A stretch of 64,000 nucleotides of DNA, from positions 211,402,151 to 211,466,150 of the forward strand of contig CP136065.1 in the NCBI GenBank assembly GCA_032622095.1. The letters run 5' to 3'. The translations under genes were made by a program, and so were the position numbers. The stretch comes from Siphonodentalium dalli (Eukaryota > Mollusca > Scaphopoda > Gadilida > Siphonodentaliidae). Shown here in pieces: positions 13,001 to 27,400 of this stretch; position 1 is the stretch's first letter, and each line of letters begins with the position of its first letter. Below the pieces are notes generated by a model that saw nothing but the letters and a program-made list of their open reading frames with translations, was not told the origin of the DNA and did no database searches.

Positions 13001-16000
13001 TTCCATTGCCAAACATAATTATTATTCATGAACTCATTTGCATCGGAACAGGGGAGCAGACGGGGGAGGCAGCATTGACAGCAAGTTCACATGTCCTTAT
13101 ATGCTTTATAGGATAACAGAAGTACCATTTGAAAAAGTAATTATATTGTCCTAAGAGCAATACATATCTGTTATGATATGTTATGTTTATATAATTTAAT
13201 CATAAGCTGTCAATCCACAGAATATTATAAAACCATTGGTTGTCAAACATTTAACCATTAATGTTGTTTCTCCATAACCTGACAATTTCTTGATACATTC
13301 TGCTATAGAAATGCCAGCAGCATCGTGTGATATGACCCATGATGCTTATATCGCGTGCCTAAAATGTACATGAAAACTATATATACGATATGTTCTATAT
13401 GATATAAAAAGGAACTCCAATGTACCATCAATATTCCTTCAGGTAGGACTGCTCTGCCAATAACATCAATGATAATTAGCCATCAGTACTTCAGTGCACA
13501 AGTACCTAGAGAAATCGTGCTAAACTGCTAACATTTGCAAAGAAATTGAGATTCAGAAACTGTCAACTCATGTTACAGCCGAAATATACAAGAACAAGTG
13601 CTACTACAATGGAGTGCACTTGAGTTGTGCGGAGACCAACGTCCACTAGCCAATCAAAAGCGGGGAAATGATAACGCCACTTGATCAATCAATAATTATA
13701 TTTTGAGTGACAGCTGTCCATGGTGTCCGAATCAACTTTAGTTATCTTTTTCGTCGGAAATAATCGCGAAGTTTTACTTCTATCTTCTACTTATGGTAGT
13801 TCTGTTGCGAAATTACGGATTAAATTATAAGAATAACACGTGTTTCGATTAAGGTTATGAAGGTATAACCGTAAAGTTAGAAGACAAATTTAATATTTAC
13901 TCTCCGTTTAATATAGAATTTGTGATCTAACTTTACAGCAGTTATATCTTCATAACCTTAATTGAAACACACGTTATTTCTTAAATGTGTTATGTTTTTA
14001 AATGGATTCTTCCACCCAGTTATAAGGGTGTAAATTGGAATGGTCTATTATTAATTTGGAGGGGTTTTCAGAAAAAATGACTAGAAGACAGACAGACAGA
14101 CAGACTAAGTTAGCAGAAGTGCAGAAGGATTCCTATTCATTGGTGGGAAATGATGGTTGTTTGTTGAACTTATTATCTGGAGATTTCCTAATGAGTATTT
14201 AATATAGAAAAGTTAAATACATTTTTCTTTGCTAATATTAGCTTGATCCTTGAAAATGTTTTAAAATGCTGTCCGAGGGGTGCATGTTTTTATGTTCCAC
14301 ATTTTGCTTAACTTTTGAATCAAAAGTACATGTATATGATTTTCACGAAGTTCTGCGCCTTGCAATTGATTTCATCTGGCACTCCTGTGTAAACTGACCC
14401 CACATTCTCGAGATATAACACTCAGTGCATTGATAGAGTTAATTTGCTGTTGGAATTAATGAAGCTATTCATATGGGGGTCCCACTGTGTTTGGAAGTCC
14501 TGCCTTATCTGACATGATTCACTAATACACTGGTAATATTCCTCCCACATAGATCTGATAATCTTAGAGAATGCACCCACTGTACTTCTCCATGCACTCA
14601 AAAACATATAAAGTCTTTTTATTACCTCAGTGTGTGGCCCTATATTAAAAGAACATGCCCAGTTTGATTAATTTTATCATGTCCCCAGGCAAGCTCAATC
14701 AGAGTTGCTATCCAGGGGCCAGCCTAGAAGCTTCAAATTGGAAGTCACTTCTCCAGTGTTCGCGCTGCCACTTGCCAAATTTGCCAATGGCAAAAATAAT
14801 TCACATTTGGCAAAAAATATTTTCATTTGGCAAAAGTTTTGGCAAGTCATTTTTTATTTCCTCAAGAAAGTTGAAAAATATTGGTCAATCAATACCATTC
14901 ATTTCAGGAAACTCTTACAACATAATTATATTAGTGTTTTATAAGGTTTGGGAAAAGTTAACACCTCTATTAAGATGCAGTTAATCTCATAGCATTAGCA
15001 CCGATGGTTGGAGGGATTAATATTATTTAGTGTGCAGGTAGTGTTTACATAGCAATTCCTCCTTTGATGTGCCCTTCTGATGAAGCAACCCCTCTACCAT
15101 TGTATTGTTCGGTGATTGGCTTATTGTTGTATGATAAACCACAACAGAGATGGGAGTATAATTAATTATTAACTAACTGCTTTTCTATCGACATCGAAAG
15201 TCATTCAAACCGCGAGTGTCGAAAGATAAGAGTTAAGGTTGCAGAAAATGATACTATATCAGGGATAGCATTTGGCAAATTCTAAAATAATTTGGCAAAA
15301 AATATTTTCATTTGGCAAATTATTTGACAAAAGTAAATTTGGTCCAGCGCGGACCCTGCACTTCTCCCTATTGATTATTAGGGAGTAGTGGACTGTTACT
15401 AGGTCAATTTATATCCCAAGATCAACCTTCTATCGACTTTAAATCGGCGACTTCGCCCTCGGATGTCTACAAGGCGAATTTTACCAGTGGAAATTTGACT
15501 TAAAATTGTTATGCAAAAAAATATATTAAAATAATTATGTCATAATGTTGTTGTTCTATCTCGTCTATCTCTCCAATCCCAGCCCGATCTATTTGAAGTC
15601 TCAAAAATATCAAGTAACAGTTATTATATATCTAATGAAATGAAATGATCATCAGAAATCTACTGTAAAGCGATATTTGAAAATTAATAAGTGTTCTTAT
15701 GTTTTCCTTAAGTTTCCGATCTTCTCCCTATTTTGGGCTGAAGTCTCCGTAAAATCTCCAGAGGAAGATGTCAATTTGCACTGTTTTCAACCCCAAGCTT
15801 GAGCCCTGGAGTAGGGACATCATTATAATAAGAAAATACAGTTTAAATATGGTGTTGGGACATATACTGGTATATGTAACACGGGGTCAATTAGCTCATG
15901 TAGGTTTTGATATGAAGATGATCAATGGACTCCAGACATGTAGTAATAACAGTATTTATTGTTGAATTCCAAACATATATTATATCATGTACACAAGTAT

Positions 16001-18440
16001 TGAACAGTCTATCGGGTGCCGATGAAATGCAATATAATCCGGGTGCCGTGAAGAGAGAATAAGAACCGGGTGCCGTGAAGAGTGAAGTCAAAAGATGAAT
16101 TTCTTAACTTACATTTTAGAGGTTTTGATATATATATAGAACTTAGTGAAACAAAGGATTTGATTAGCCAAAGAAGTGTGAATGCCTGAAGCATACTAAT
16201 TAACAGCAGGACTTGCCATCTGGACATTTAGAATAATAGGTGTAAAGATTTATGTCAATTGATAAGAATTATATGAAGCTTTAATTGGAGAATTAGCAAC
16301 TAACATGGCAAGCCCTAGTTAAGATGATAAAGATAAAGAACAATTGAGGCATGATTGATTGAAAGTAATGAACAGATTTGAGAAGAAATGAATATGAAGT
16401 AAAGTAAACAAGAAATAGTTTGAATGGGGGAATATGGCTTGGTGATATATGAGAGAGAATTCTCCCTAAGACAAAATTAGGGAGAAGTGACACAATTTAG
16501 GGAGAAGTTGTCTCCTAAGTCGTCATCTAGGCTGGTCCTCTTTACTATCCTCTCATGGATTTCCAAGCTCTTAACTCGTTTGGGACGTGATTCTTTTGAG
16601 AAAACATTACTCACAGACGAGATTGTTTGCAGAAATGCTTTACTTTTATATAAATTTTATAGCAATTTATGCGTTTATTCAATGTTGGTTCAGACGATTT
16701 GCCATGGCAGATTACTCCACGTGACAACTCATACTATATGGGTGAACACCCGTAGTCTATAAATGTTCTAGAAATTTTGGGTAGATACCACCAAATTGCG
16801 ACCGGTTGCCATAGCAACCTATTTTCGGAAATGTATGTGTTTGGGGCTGTAATTTCGCTATATGACGATATGTTTGCGACATTTTGAATCAAATATAAAT
16901 AATTTCCGAAGTTAAATGATCCAGGAGTATTTGCCAACATCTGAAACTAGTCTTGCTCGAAAATCACCCAACACCGACAGAGGGCGCCATTCAAAATGAC
17001 CGCCAAACCCCCGTTTTCTAACGATAAAATGCTTACTTTTATATCATTTTATAGCAATGTATGCGTTAATTAATAAATCAGACATTCTCCATGTGACAAC
17101 TCATAATATATATATATATATTGGTGATCATCCGTAGTCTATAAATATTCAAACAAACAAAAATTGCGACCAGTTGAAATGGCAAACAATTTTCGGAATA
17201 TTATGTGTTTGGGGCTGTAATTTCGGTATACGAGATGTCTGCATGCGACATTTTGAATCAAATGTAATTAATTTCCAAAGAAATGGGATCCAGGAATACA
17301 CTTAAATTGCCCCTGCTTCTTGTTCATTCCACTGAAGAGGTCAAGATTCACCTGTCATGGTGATTACCAACCGAAAACTTGTCTACGCGTCTATGACTTA
17401 GGCTACTGGGCGACGCCATTTTGGAACAATGACGTCACGAATCATGGCACGCGACCCCCACGTGACGCCAAAAATAGGTTACATCTTCCTGGACCCCTCA
17501 CTGAGTGATCGGCCTATATTGAATATATGTTACTGTGCGCAAAACATTTATTTATAAAAGAATCATTCGTTGATAACAAGTGCATGAAGTGGGAAACGGA
17601 TATACGTCCTGTAGGTAATGTTTTGGGAAACGGATATATCCGTTTCCCGTCCTAAACGAGTTAAAGCACCAAGTATTACAAGAATATCTTGTAAATTCAG
17701 AAAACTCGCTTGCCATACGATTTTTGACCTCATCAAAATTAAACTATCTTGGTAGTAATATAATCCTGTTTATAACATTCCGTAAGTATCCCAAATAAAT
17801 GCTCGATGTGTGTTTATGTGTGTAAAAATTCCATTATATGAATGACTCTACCTGTAGAGAAGACGTTCATGCAATAACCGGTGCAGCATCGTTAACTGTA
17901 AACAGCAAGCCTTGAAATAGGGTGTCTGTCATTTGCAGAATGAGGTCCCCAGAGGGTGAATTTAGTGATGCTACCCCGCATAGCGGGCTAGCATCACCAA
18001 ATTCACCCTCTGGGGACCTCATTCTGCTTACAACTCAGCAGAATGAGGTTCCCAGAGGGTGAATTTGGTGATGCTAGCCCACTATGCGGGGTAGCATCAC
18101 TAAATTCACCCTCTGGGGACCTCATTCTGCAAATAACAGACACACTATTTCAAGGCTTGGTGCATGCAGTAACCGGTGCAGCATCATTAACTGTAAACAC
18201 TAAACAGGCATTAGTTGAGTGATAATTTTAGATTAATTTAGAAGAGACAGCAGTCTCTTTGTAAAGCCAATGGAAATCCTATCAGATTAAATATTTTAGG
18301 ATTTCGGTAGGCATTTCAAAGAGACTGCAGAGACAGCACCTTTTAACCCTTTGAGTGCCAGGGGCCGATATTATCGGCCCTAAACATACAAAATAAGTCT
18401 GTTAAAGAATATAAGAATAAATTATTAAAATTGTAAAAAA

Positions 18441-18477
<37 letters not shown>

Positions 18478-21400
18478 GGCCAATGCATTCTCTTATATAT
18501 GCGAGGCGACCTATGGTCGACTCGCATATATAAGAGAATGCATTGGCACAGGGTATATGGGTTGATACAAAAATCGACCTGGCACTCAAAGGGTTAATAC
18601 CCCCCACCACAACTCGTTGCGGGGAGGGGGGGGGGGTGTATTGGTGTATATTGGAATCAGCTTGTCTGTGTAGTCATCCGTCTGTCCATATTTCCGTCCG
18701 TCCATCCGTCCGTGGACACAATTTTGTCAAAGCTTTTATGCATACATTTTTCGGTCAATTTTTTTTAACTTGGCACAAATTTTTAGCACCATGGGAACCT
18801 GTCCACCTGCGATTATGAGGTCTGTCAAACATTTTTTTTTTTATTTATCCCCCTTTTTCGACTTGGAAAATTTTCGCGACATGCAGTACTTTGTCCGAGC
18901 ATATATATCTGCATACAGAGGCCAATTGGCCAAACATATTTTTGGCAGTTTTTATCATCTGCCACGGGTGGTATCCTTAATCCCATTGGGACAGCTCACC
19001 TCTAGTTTAAATCAGTCCTGTAACAGGTGTAAATCAGTGGACACTGTCTGTTCGGAAAGACGGTGACATTTTGTAACATATCTCGTAAAATACCACTTAA
19101 GTCTGGACAGCTAGTCCAAAGTGCATTGTTGTGGACAATGGACAGTCATTTCTGAGTTAGTGGCCTTGCATCATATGGACCATTCTTCTAACATTGTTCA
19201 TTTTCATACCATGAATGGAAAGATGTTTTTAATAATGCGCATGCACGAATCAAGCACATTTATTATATATATCCACTGTTTTTCATCACAAGAAGCAACC
19301 ACTTGATCCTAACCACTCAAGAAAAAATACCACGTAAGGCTGAAATAGAAGAAGGGGCGTACGTCCGTCCGATGTCTGTTCAGGTCATAACTTGAACAGA
19401 AGGGCTAAGATCACAATGAAATTTGGTATGGATGTTCAATACCTATGAGGACCTTCAATGGAGTGTTCAATCGTTTTGTTTTTGTTTTCCGTTCTAGAGT
19501 TATTCATCTTTGTTTATCTGGAAATGTTTGTTTTTTATCCACCCAAGCAAATATCTCCACCGAATGTTATCTGATCTCAATGGAATTTGGTACATGTATG
19601 TTTTTTCACTATGAGTTCACTCAGAGGAGTGTTCAATAATTTTTTTTGGGTTTTCCATTCTAGAGTTATTCATCTATGTTAATCTCATTTGCTATGAAGC
19701 TGGTGGGTTAATTCTTCTGAAATGGTATGTAAATTATGGTGGGGCAAAGCCAGTGTCTGTATGAAACATTTATGAACATACATATTTAAATTTTGTTACT
19801 AGCACTGTGCTTTTTGCAAAATGACAGAAATAGCCATATTGATTATAGCCGATTTGCAATAACCAATACACCCTATCAAAATATATATATTTTAATGTCC
19901 TTTACACGTAATGGCATTTCTTGGATTCATTAAGATTACGTAAAGGCTGTGAAAATGACAACTTCATAAAATAAAAAGATACTTTATCTTAACCAAATTT
20001 TGCCCCACCAGCATCATAGCAATTCAGCAGGACCCACCAGCATCATAGCAATTCAGCAGGACCCACCAGCATCATAGCAATTCAGCAGGACCCACCAGCA
20101 TCATAACAAATTAGAGTACTACTTAACCAGGGGTGTACAGTAATGCCATAAATAATCGACTCCTTAACCACATAATTATGGGTAACTTTTCAGGATTTAG
20201 TTGGAAATTTGGCTTGTTGCCATTCATCGGAAAGTTCTCACTGAGAGCTTTCCAATGAATGGCAACAAGCCATATTTCCGACTAAATCCTGAAAAGTTAC
20301 CCATAATTCTGCTTTGGTTAAGGAGTTGATTATTTAGGGCATTACTGTATATGCTGGGAAATGTTAAAGAGGCTAGATCCTGACTCCTGCAATGGGTGTG
20401 AAGTGTTAACTCCATCACTTATCTTAATGAGGGTTCAAATACCATAATTGTAGGAGGTAGATCTAGTTTTATTAAAGTTAGAGGAATCTACACATGTGAA
20501 TACACTTAGCGCTAATTGCCTCCTGCAATAATATATTGACTTTACAAAGCTTGGAATATCTCGAAAAATTCCATATTTTAGAGAACTTTTGACCTGGTAT
20601 GCCTCAGACTGCACTACAGGTGGTAAGTGATTGTGCATGAGGTGGCACACAGAAAGAAGGAGATTACATGGTATTATCTACTAGTCTGAGAGATAACAAG
20701 GGAAGCTTTGTGAAACAACTTTAGTGTGTATTGTGGAATTTCAAATGAGATAGCATTATTCCTCTGTAAACACAGTGAAAAATTTGGAAGACTAAAAGAT
20801 AACATTTTCTACCTTGAGGAACTTGAAGCACTGAAGGGGGGGGGGGGGGGCTGAGTCAGTCTATGTTAACTACAGACCCACACATAAATAGTGGGTCTGA
20901 TCACTTGTCGTAGACTTTCTATTTCCCGAACCATGTGATTCCATGTCTGGCATGTCAATGGCACAAATCCGAATCAGCCCTGGGAATTAGCCTAGGCAAT
21001 AGGCAATTCCTAGGTAAAAGCACAGGAAAAATCAGTTTGCCTTGGTAAAATAAGTTCATTGGTTTACTAAAATTTCATATGCGTCAATCAGAAATACAAC
21101 CTCTTTAGCCAAAATAACTTTCTTTCGCTCTTTTTAACATACATGTATATGATATTGTCCTATAAGAACTTGGATCCAAGGCACTGGGGCATTAACTATA
21201 AGGACACTGTATGGAAGATCATTGTCTGAGGAATTGTTCATATATGTTGAGTAAGAATAAGTAAGAATTTGAGAGAATCAGATTTAGGCATACAGTATTT
21301 ACTGTATTATCTATCATTTCTTTGATAACTAATCTTAATAAAATAGCATACCTGGGTTGTAAGGTTATTACTAGTATGGATTTAAAATGTTGTTGCAAAA

Positions 21401-24400
21401 CTTCCTAGGCAAAATCAGTTAATTCACCCACCTGGGCAAAAACATCGCCTTCGCATCTTTTCCTCAAATCCCAGGGTTGCAGAATATACTCACTATTAGT
21501 AGAAGTGTACAATCGAAGTGATTAATGTAACCGGATACGATGTGACGTAATTTGGGGGGAACCCTGCACTTTTTCAGTACTTGACATTTCGACAAGACTC
21601 TTACTTAAATTCAACCAAAACTATAAGGAGTGAGATTTAAGGGTGATAGAGGCATTCAAGTCTGAGTTTTTTTAGTGTGTCTGTCATTTGCAGAATGAGG
21701 TCCCCCAGAGGGTGAATTTAGTGCCGTTATCCCGCATAGTGGACTAGCATCACTAAATTCACCCTGTGGAAACCTCATTCTGTTTAGGCCTCATCGTTTC
21801 TGGAAAATTTATTTATTATCAAATTTCTATAGAAACATCTTCACATAGATTCTATTTCTTTTTTAGTTTAGTTTCTATACCCCCAAATTGGCGGACGACA
21901 CATTGCATAATTGAGGTTCCCAATGGGTGTACATCACGATATTCACCATTTGGAAACCCCATGCTGAGTCTATGTCTCCCATAGTAGATAAGGCCATGCA
22001 GAATGAGGTCCCCAGAGGGTGAATTTGGTGATGCTATTCAGGATAGCATCACTAAATTCACCCTCTGGGGACCTCATTCTTCAAATGACAGACACTTATT
22101 CTCATGCAGTCCTGGATGGCATGATATCTAGAAAAGGCCAAACTTGGTCAAAAATGGATAAAAATAAATAATTGGCCTCTAACGCAGTCTCATTCAATCA
22201 GCCTTTAATTAAATTGTTGATTTTCATTAATTTTGAACATGCTAATATGATAATTGAAACATTTTTTAACTAAATTGATTGGTATATATGCTGATTGTAA
22301 TAAACAATCAGCATGGTCATACTTTTCTTGGCGGGTTATAGCATATAATTTGCTGATATTTTGTGAATTTTTCCCAAAGTTTATATATAGATAATATGAA
22401 TATCTTTATCTTGTACTTGGATTTAACAAGTTCAGTTTTCTTTTTAGCCCCTGTACAACACATCATATGTCATGATTAGTTTTGCACATAACTTTCAAAT
22501 AACATACATTAATGTGCTTAACTCTTTCATGTCGGGAGCTGCACTGGTGCAGCATTAAAGTTCCTGTGCCAGTGCATTCTCTTATATATGCGAGTCTTCC
22601 ATAGGGAGCCTCGCAATATATAAGAGAATGCACTGGCTTACAAGGTCAAGGTAATTATTATTAGGCGAATGTATTCTCTTATATATGCGAGACTCCCTGT
22701 GAGAGGCATATATAAGAGAATGCATTGGCACAGGGGTTTTGACAAAATTTCAGAAAGCTCCAGTCATGGAAGAGTTAAGAAGCAAATTCCAAATGGTCTC
22801 AAGAAATAAGAACAGGCCTCCACAAAAAAAAGTTAAATTCTATATTTCTGTCTCGGAATAATTCCAATCAAATAATGCAAATTTAATGCATAGGAAGTTA
22901 TAGAATAAGGAATCATATATCTCCAATCGACTCGATTTCAAATAATGAGAATTTAACGTATAGAAATCAAGGTTCATATTTCTGGATCTGACTCTCCGAA
23001 AAGATAATGAGAAATTAATGTTTGGAAAATTATGGATCCAAGGTTCATATTTCATGAATCAACTACTGTTGCCAACTGGGTGATTATTTCAACAATGTTA
23101 AGATTGAGAACATTTGTACCCATTCAAAAGGAAGCAATTGGCACCTAACCAAGTTCCAACCCTTCTACTAACTCACTGTCTCACTCTTACATTAGTGCTA
23201 ATCAAGAGAAAATTAGCCTAACTTCAGCTAAATTCATCAATTTCAGCTTCAAATGTTTCACACCAAGAATCACTAACAAGCCTTGAAATAGTGTGTCTGT
23301 CATTTGCAGAATGAGGTCCCCAGAGGGTGATTTAGTGTGCTACCCTGCATAGCGGGCTAGCATCACCAAATTCACCCTCTGGGGACCTCATTCTGCTTAC
23401 ACCTCAGCAGAATGAGGTTCCCAGAGGGTAAATTTGGTGACGCTAGCCCGCTATGTGGGGTAGCATCACTAAATTCACCCTCTGGGGACCTCATTCTGCA
23501 AATGACAGACACACTATTTCAAGGCTTGATCACTAAATACAATCTTACACTATTAAACTGTTCCTGTGAACATGGGACTTAAACTGGGATTTGAGATTCA
23601 CAGTGGACACGGAAATGGGGATTCCCTGCAAAAATTGGATTGAACTGATAAGAAATGAATGACGGTTTCAATGTTATCGCGGGATTTTTACTGTGAGAAA
23701 AATTCAGCAACCAGGTTCATGCAGTGTTTGTTGAATTTTTGTCGTGGTAAAAACCCACGATCACATTGAATCTGTCATTCATCCGACCAGCTTCGCCATC
23801 ACTAGACCATATAAGGCACTATGCATCGTACCAAATAAGTGATCTGGGGCCCCATCAATCCAGATAGTTGGCCATAAGTTATTCAGTTTCAATTAGCTTC
23901 CAATGAGGTATGTATGATTCATACAGTCCAATAAATTGGCCAAGGCAATACGCAATGCCATGGATAATGCCATGGCAGCTTGTGGAATCTATTATGCCAT
24001 GGCATTAAATTTGTGTTGAATTTGCTGTTGGACATTTTTCCTAATTTCGGAACCATACAGGCATGCGAATGTGGGGAACTTTATCACACAAGTTTATTGT
24101 GGCGAAATATTACAATGAGAGCTGTCATGCAGACTCGAGTTGTAACTTGCTGCATAACAAACGAGTGCGATAAAGTTCACCTCCTTCACATGCATGTGTG
24201 GTTCTGTGTTTATTACGCACCAATTCAATACTCTTCAGCATCATATTATTGTTTCTGTTTGGTTTATATGCTAGATAATAATTGTCATTTGATCAACACA
24301 ATTCAAAGTTGAATTATTGTTTTAGTGCTGGTAGAATTTTTGCTTATGACATCATTTACGTCGTCATGCAAGCTATCGGTATCACTCTAGTGCATTTGGG

Positions 24401-27400
24401 TGACACTATACCACCATGCAGGCTGAAGTAACATAATCAACCAAAATATAGTAATAGGGGTGTAATAATAATTTGGACCAGCTTCTGTTATTAAATAAAG
24501 TCCAATCCTTTCACTCCTTTTATAAGTACACATGTACTGGGCTTAACATATCACCTCTTAACATCTCTTTATAAGCTAAAGAAATCTAGAAATCTCATCC
24601 TCAATTTATATTTTCTTCTGAAGATTTTTAAATTCTGAGACTCAAGTTAATTTGTGACCCGCCATATCAAATCCAGTCGGAAGTCGGGATTTTTTTACCC
24701 TGTGCCAATGCATTCTCTTATATATGCGAGTCGACCATAGGTCGCCTTGCATATATAAGAGAATACATTGGCCTAACAATTTTTTACAATTTTAATAATT
24801 TGTTCTTGTATTCTTTAACAATTTTATAATTTCACCCATACAGAGCCCCAGACAAACATGAGCAGACGACACTCTTCTATGTGCTTCTATATATGTGTGG
24901 GGCTCCCTGCAGGGTAATGGATGTTTTTTTATTTTATGTCCTTTAATTTGTAAGAAACATTTATTTAAAAAACATGATAAAAAATTGTTAAGCCAATGCA
25001 TTCTCTTATATATGCGAGGCGACCTATGGTCGACTCGCATATATAAGAGAATGCATTGGCACAGGGTAAAAAAAATCCGGACTTCCGACTGGATTTGATA
25101 TGGCGGGTCACATATGCGCTATTGATAGGAACATTCTCTCTTGTTATTATTGGATGCTTTTAGTAGACAGTCGTGAGACATCACTCAGTCTACGATTAAT
25201 AACATCCACTTTCAATGGCCCTCTGTTCCAAAAGCCTAATGTATTTACAAATGGAAGTTTATAAATAATTTCTTGAATATGGGTACTCTGTGAGTCAATT
25301 AGATGTTTTTTTTTCATATCTCGCAGTCAAATAGATACATCTGTGCAAAATGTTGCCTTCACTTTGTTTAGAAAGAGGATATAGCTTTTTCGCTGCTGAC
25401 TGAATTTTCACCCCACCACATTAAAGTTTTCTCAAAGTTATGTTTTAATGCACCAGATCTAAATAGTTCCCATTTAACATAGGATGTATTCAGGGCTCCA
25501 GGCAGAGCTGGGGGGATTTAGGGCACATGGGACATGTGCTCCTCCAACAATTATGGATATCTTATAAGCTGTATATAATAGTATTATAATACTTTCAAAC
25601 TATTTTAGAAATTTTGACTGCCAAAACCACCCAAAGTGCACCAAATTAAACCCCAGCATTGGGTGTGTTGCCCTAATCTTTAAATTGTCGCTAGGCATTT
25701 GGATCATGTGTACAGTAGTAAATGTTGACATGACAGACCTGGACATCTCCCCCATCCACCAGCGACATGACAAAAAATCCTCCTATGATTTTATTGCTTA
25801 TTTTGCTTTATATATACATGAAACAGCGAGAAATTAACTTCTTCCAAGTAAAAGTTTTTTTTTTGGAGTCAGGGTTTGGACTAATTCAACAGACAAATCC
25901 TACTCTTTTATATATATAGATATAATTTATATCATTATATCTTTTTGCCAAGGTAATGTTATCCCGAGTATAGTTGATGCTTTGAGGAGCAGTGATGAGG
26001 AAATTAAGACTATAACTTTATTTATCCTAGGTGACATCATCCCGAGTATAGTTGACGCTCTGAGAAGCGGTGACTAAGAGATTAAGAGTTTATCTTTATT
26101 TTTCTCTAGGTAACATCATCCCGAGTATAATTGATGCTTTGAGGAGCGGTTACTAGGAGATTAAGAGTTTATCTTTATTTTTCTCCAGGTAACATCATCC
26201 CGAGTATAATTGATGCTTTGAGGAGCGGTTACTAGGAGATTAAGAGTTTATCTTTATTTTTCTCCAGGTAACATCATCCCGAGTATAATTGATGCTTTGA
26301 GGAGTGGTGCATGAGGAGGAGATTAAGAGTTTATCTTTATTTTTCCCCAGATAACATCATCCCGAGTATAATTGATGCTTTGAGGAGTGGTGATGACGAG
26401 ATTAAGACTTCTGTGAGCTACATTCTGATCTACCTACCCGACGAAGCTGTCCACCGACATCTATCTCAGAGCCACCTACATCGTGTGATGCATGACGTTC
26501 TCACTATTCTATTCAGTACAAGCAATGAAGGTCTACAAGTCAACGTGCTAGGTATAATAGCTTGACTCACCCATCCCAGAGGCATACAGTAATGCCCTAA
26601 GTAATCGACTCCTTAACCCTTTACCCAACAAACCGGCCAAAAACGCCCAAATAAAGCTTCAACAGCCTAAAATATCTTCGGTCTGTCTCAATAGAACCAT
26701 ACAAATATGGATATCATTGGAACCGGCTCCTTGACCACAATGTGATAGTTACAGTTATGCCCTGTGCCAATGCATTCTCTTATATATGCGAGTCGACCAT
26801 AGGTCGCCTCGCATATATAAGAGAATGCATTGGCCTAAAAAAATCTTTTTTTAACACTTTTTACCATTTTTTCTTACATTCTTTAACAATTTTTAAATTT
26901 TTAATGTGTTAAGCCAATGCATTCTCTTATATATGCGAGGCGACCTATGGTCGACTCGCATATATAAGAGAATGCATTGGCACAGGGCCCTTCTGTTGGG
27001 TAAAGGGTTAACCACAGCATAATTATGGTTAACTTTTCAGGATTTAGTCGGAGAGCTTTCAGATGGATGGCAACAAGCCATATTTCCGACTAAATCCTGA
27101 AAAGTTACCCATAATTCTGCTGTGGATAAGGAGTCGATTACTAAGGGCATTACTTTACATGGTGATGGGGAAAATTAATCTCTCTGAAATGAGTTGCTTC
27201 TTTCTCTCAAGATTGGATTTAGTGTCTGTCATTTGTAGAATGAGGTACCCAGAGGGTGAATTTAGTCATGCTACCCAGGGACCAGCCTAGAGTATTCAAA
27301 TTGGGAGAAGTAATCTCTCTCTGTTAGATTATTAGGGAGAAATGGGATGTTATCAGGGAGAAGTCATAAATTCTGAAGTTTCTATTTACTATCTAACATC

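Noticed and set aside
24654-25111. Hairpins as tRNA genes or terminators
   Set aside because: No tRNA A/B boxes or cloverleaf, and the same hairpin sits inside transposon-like elements.
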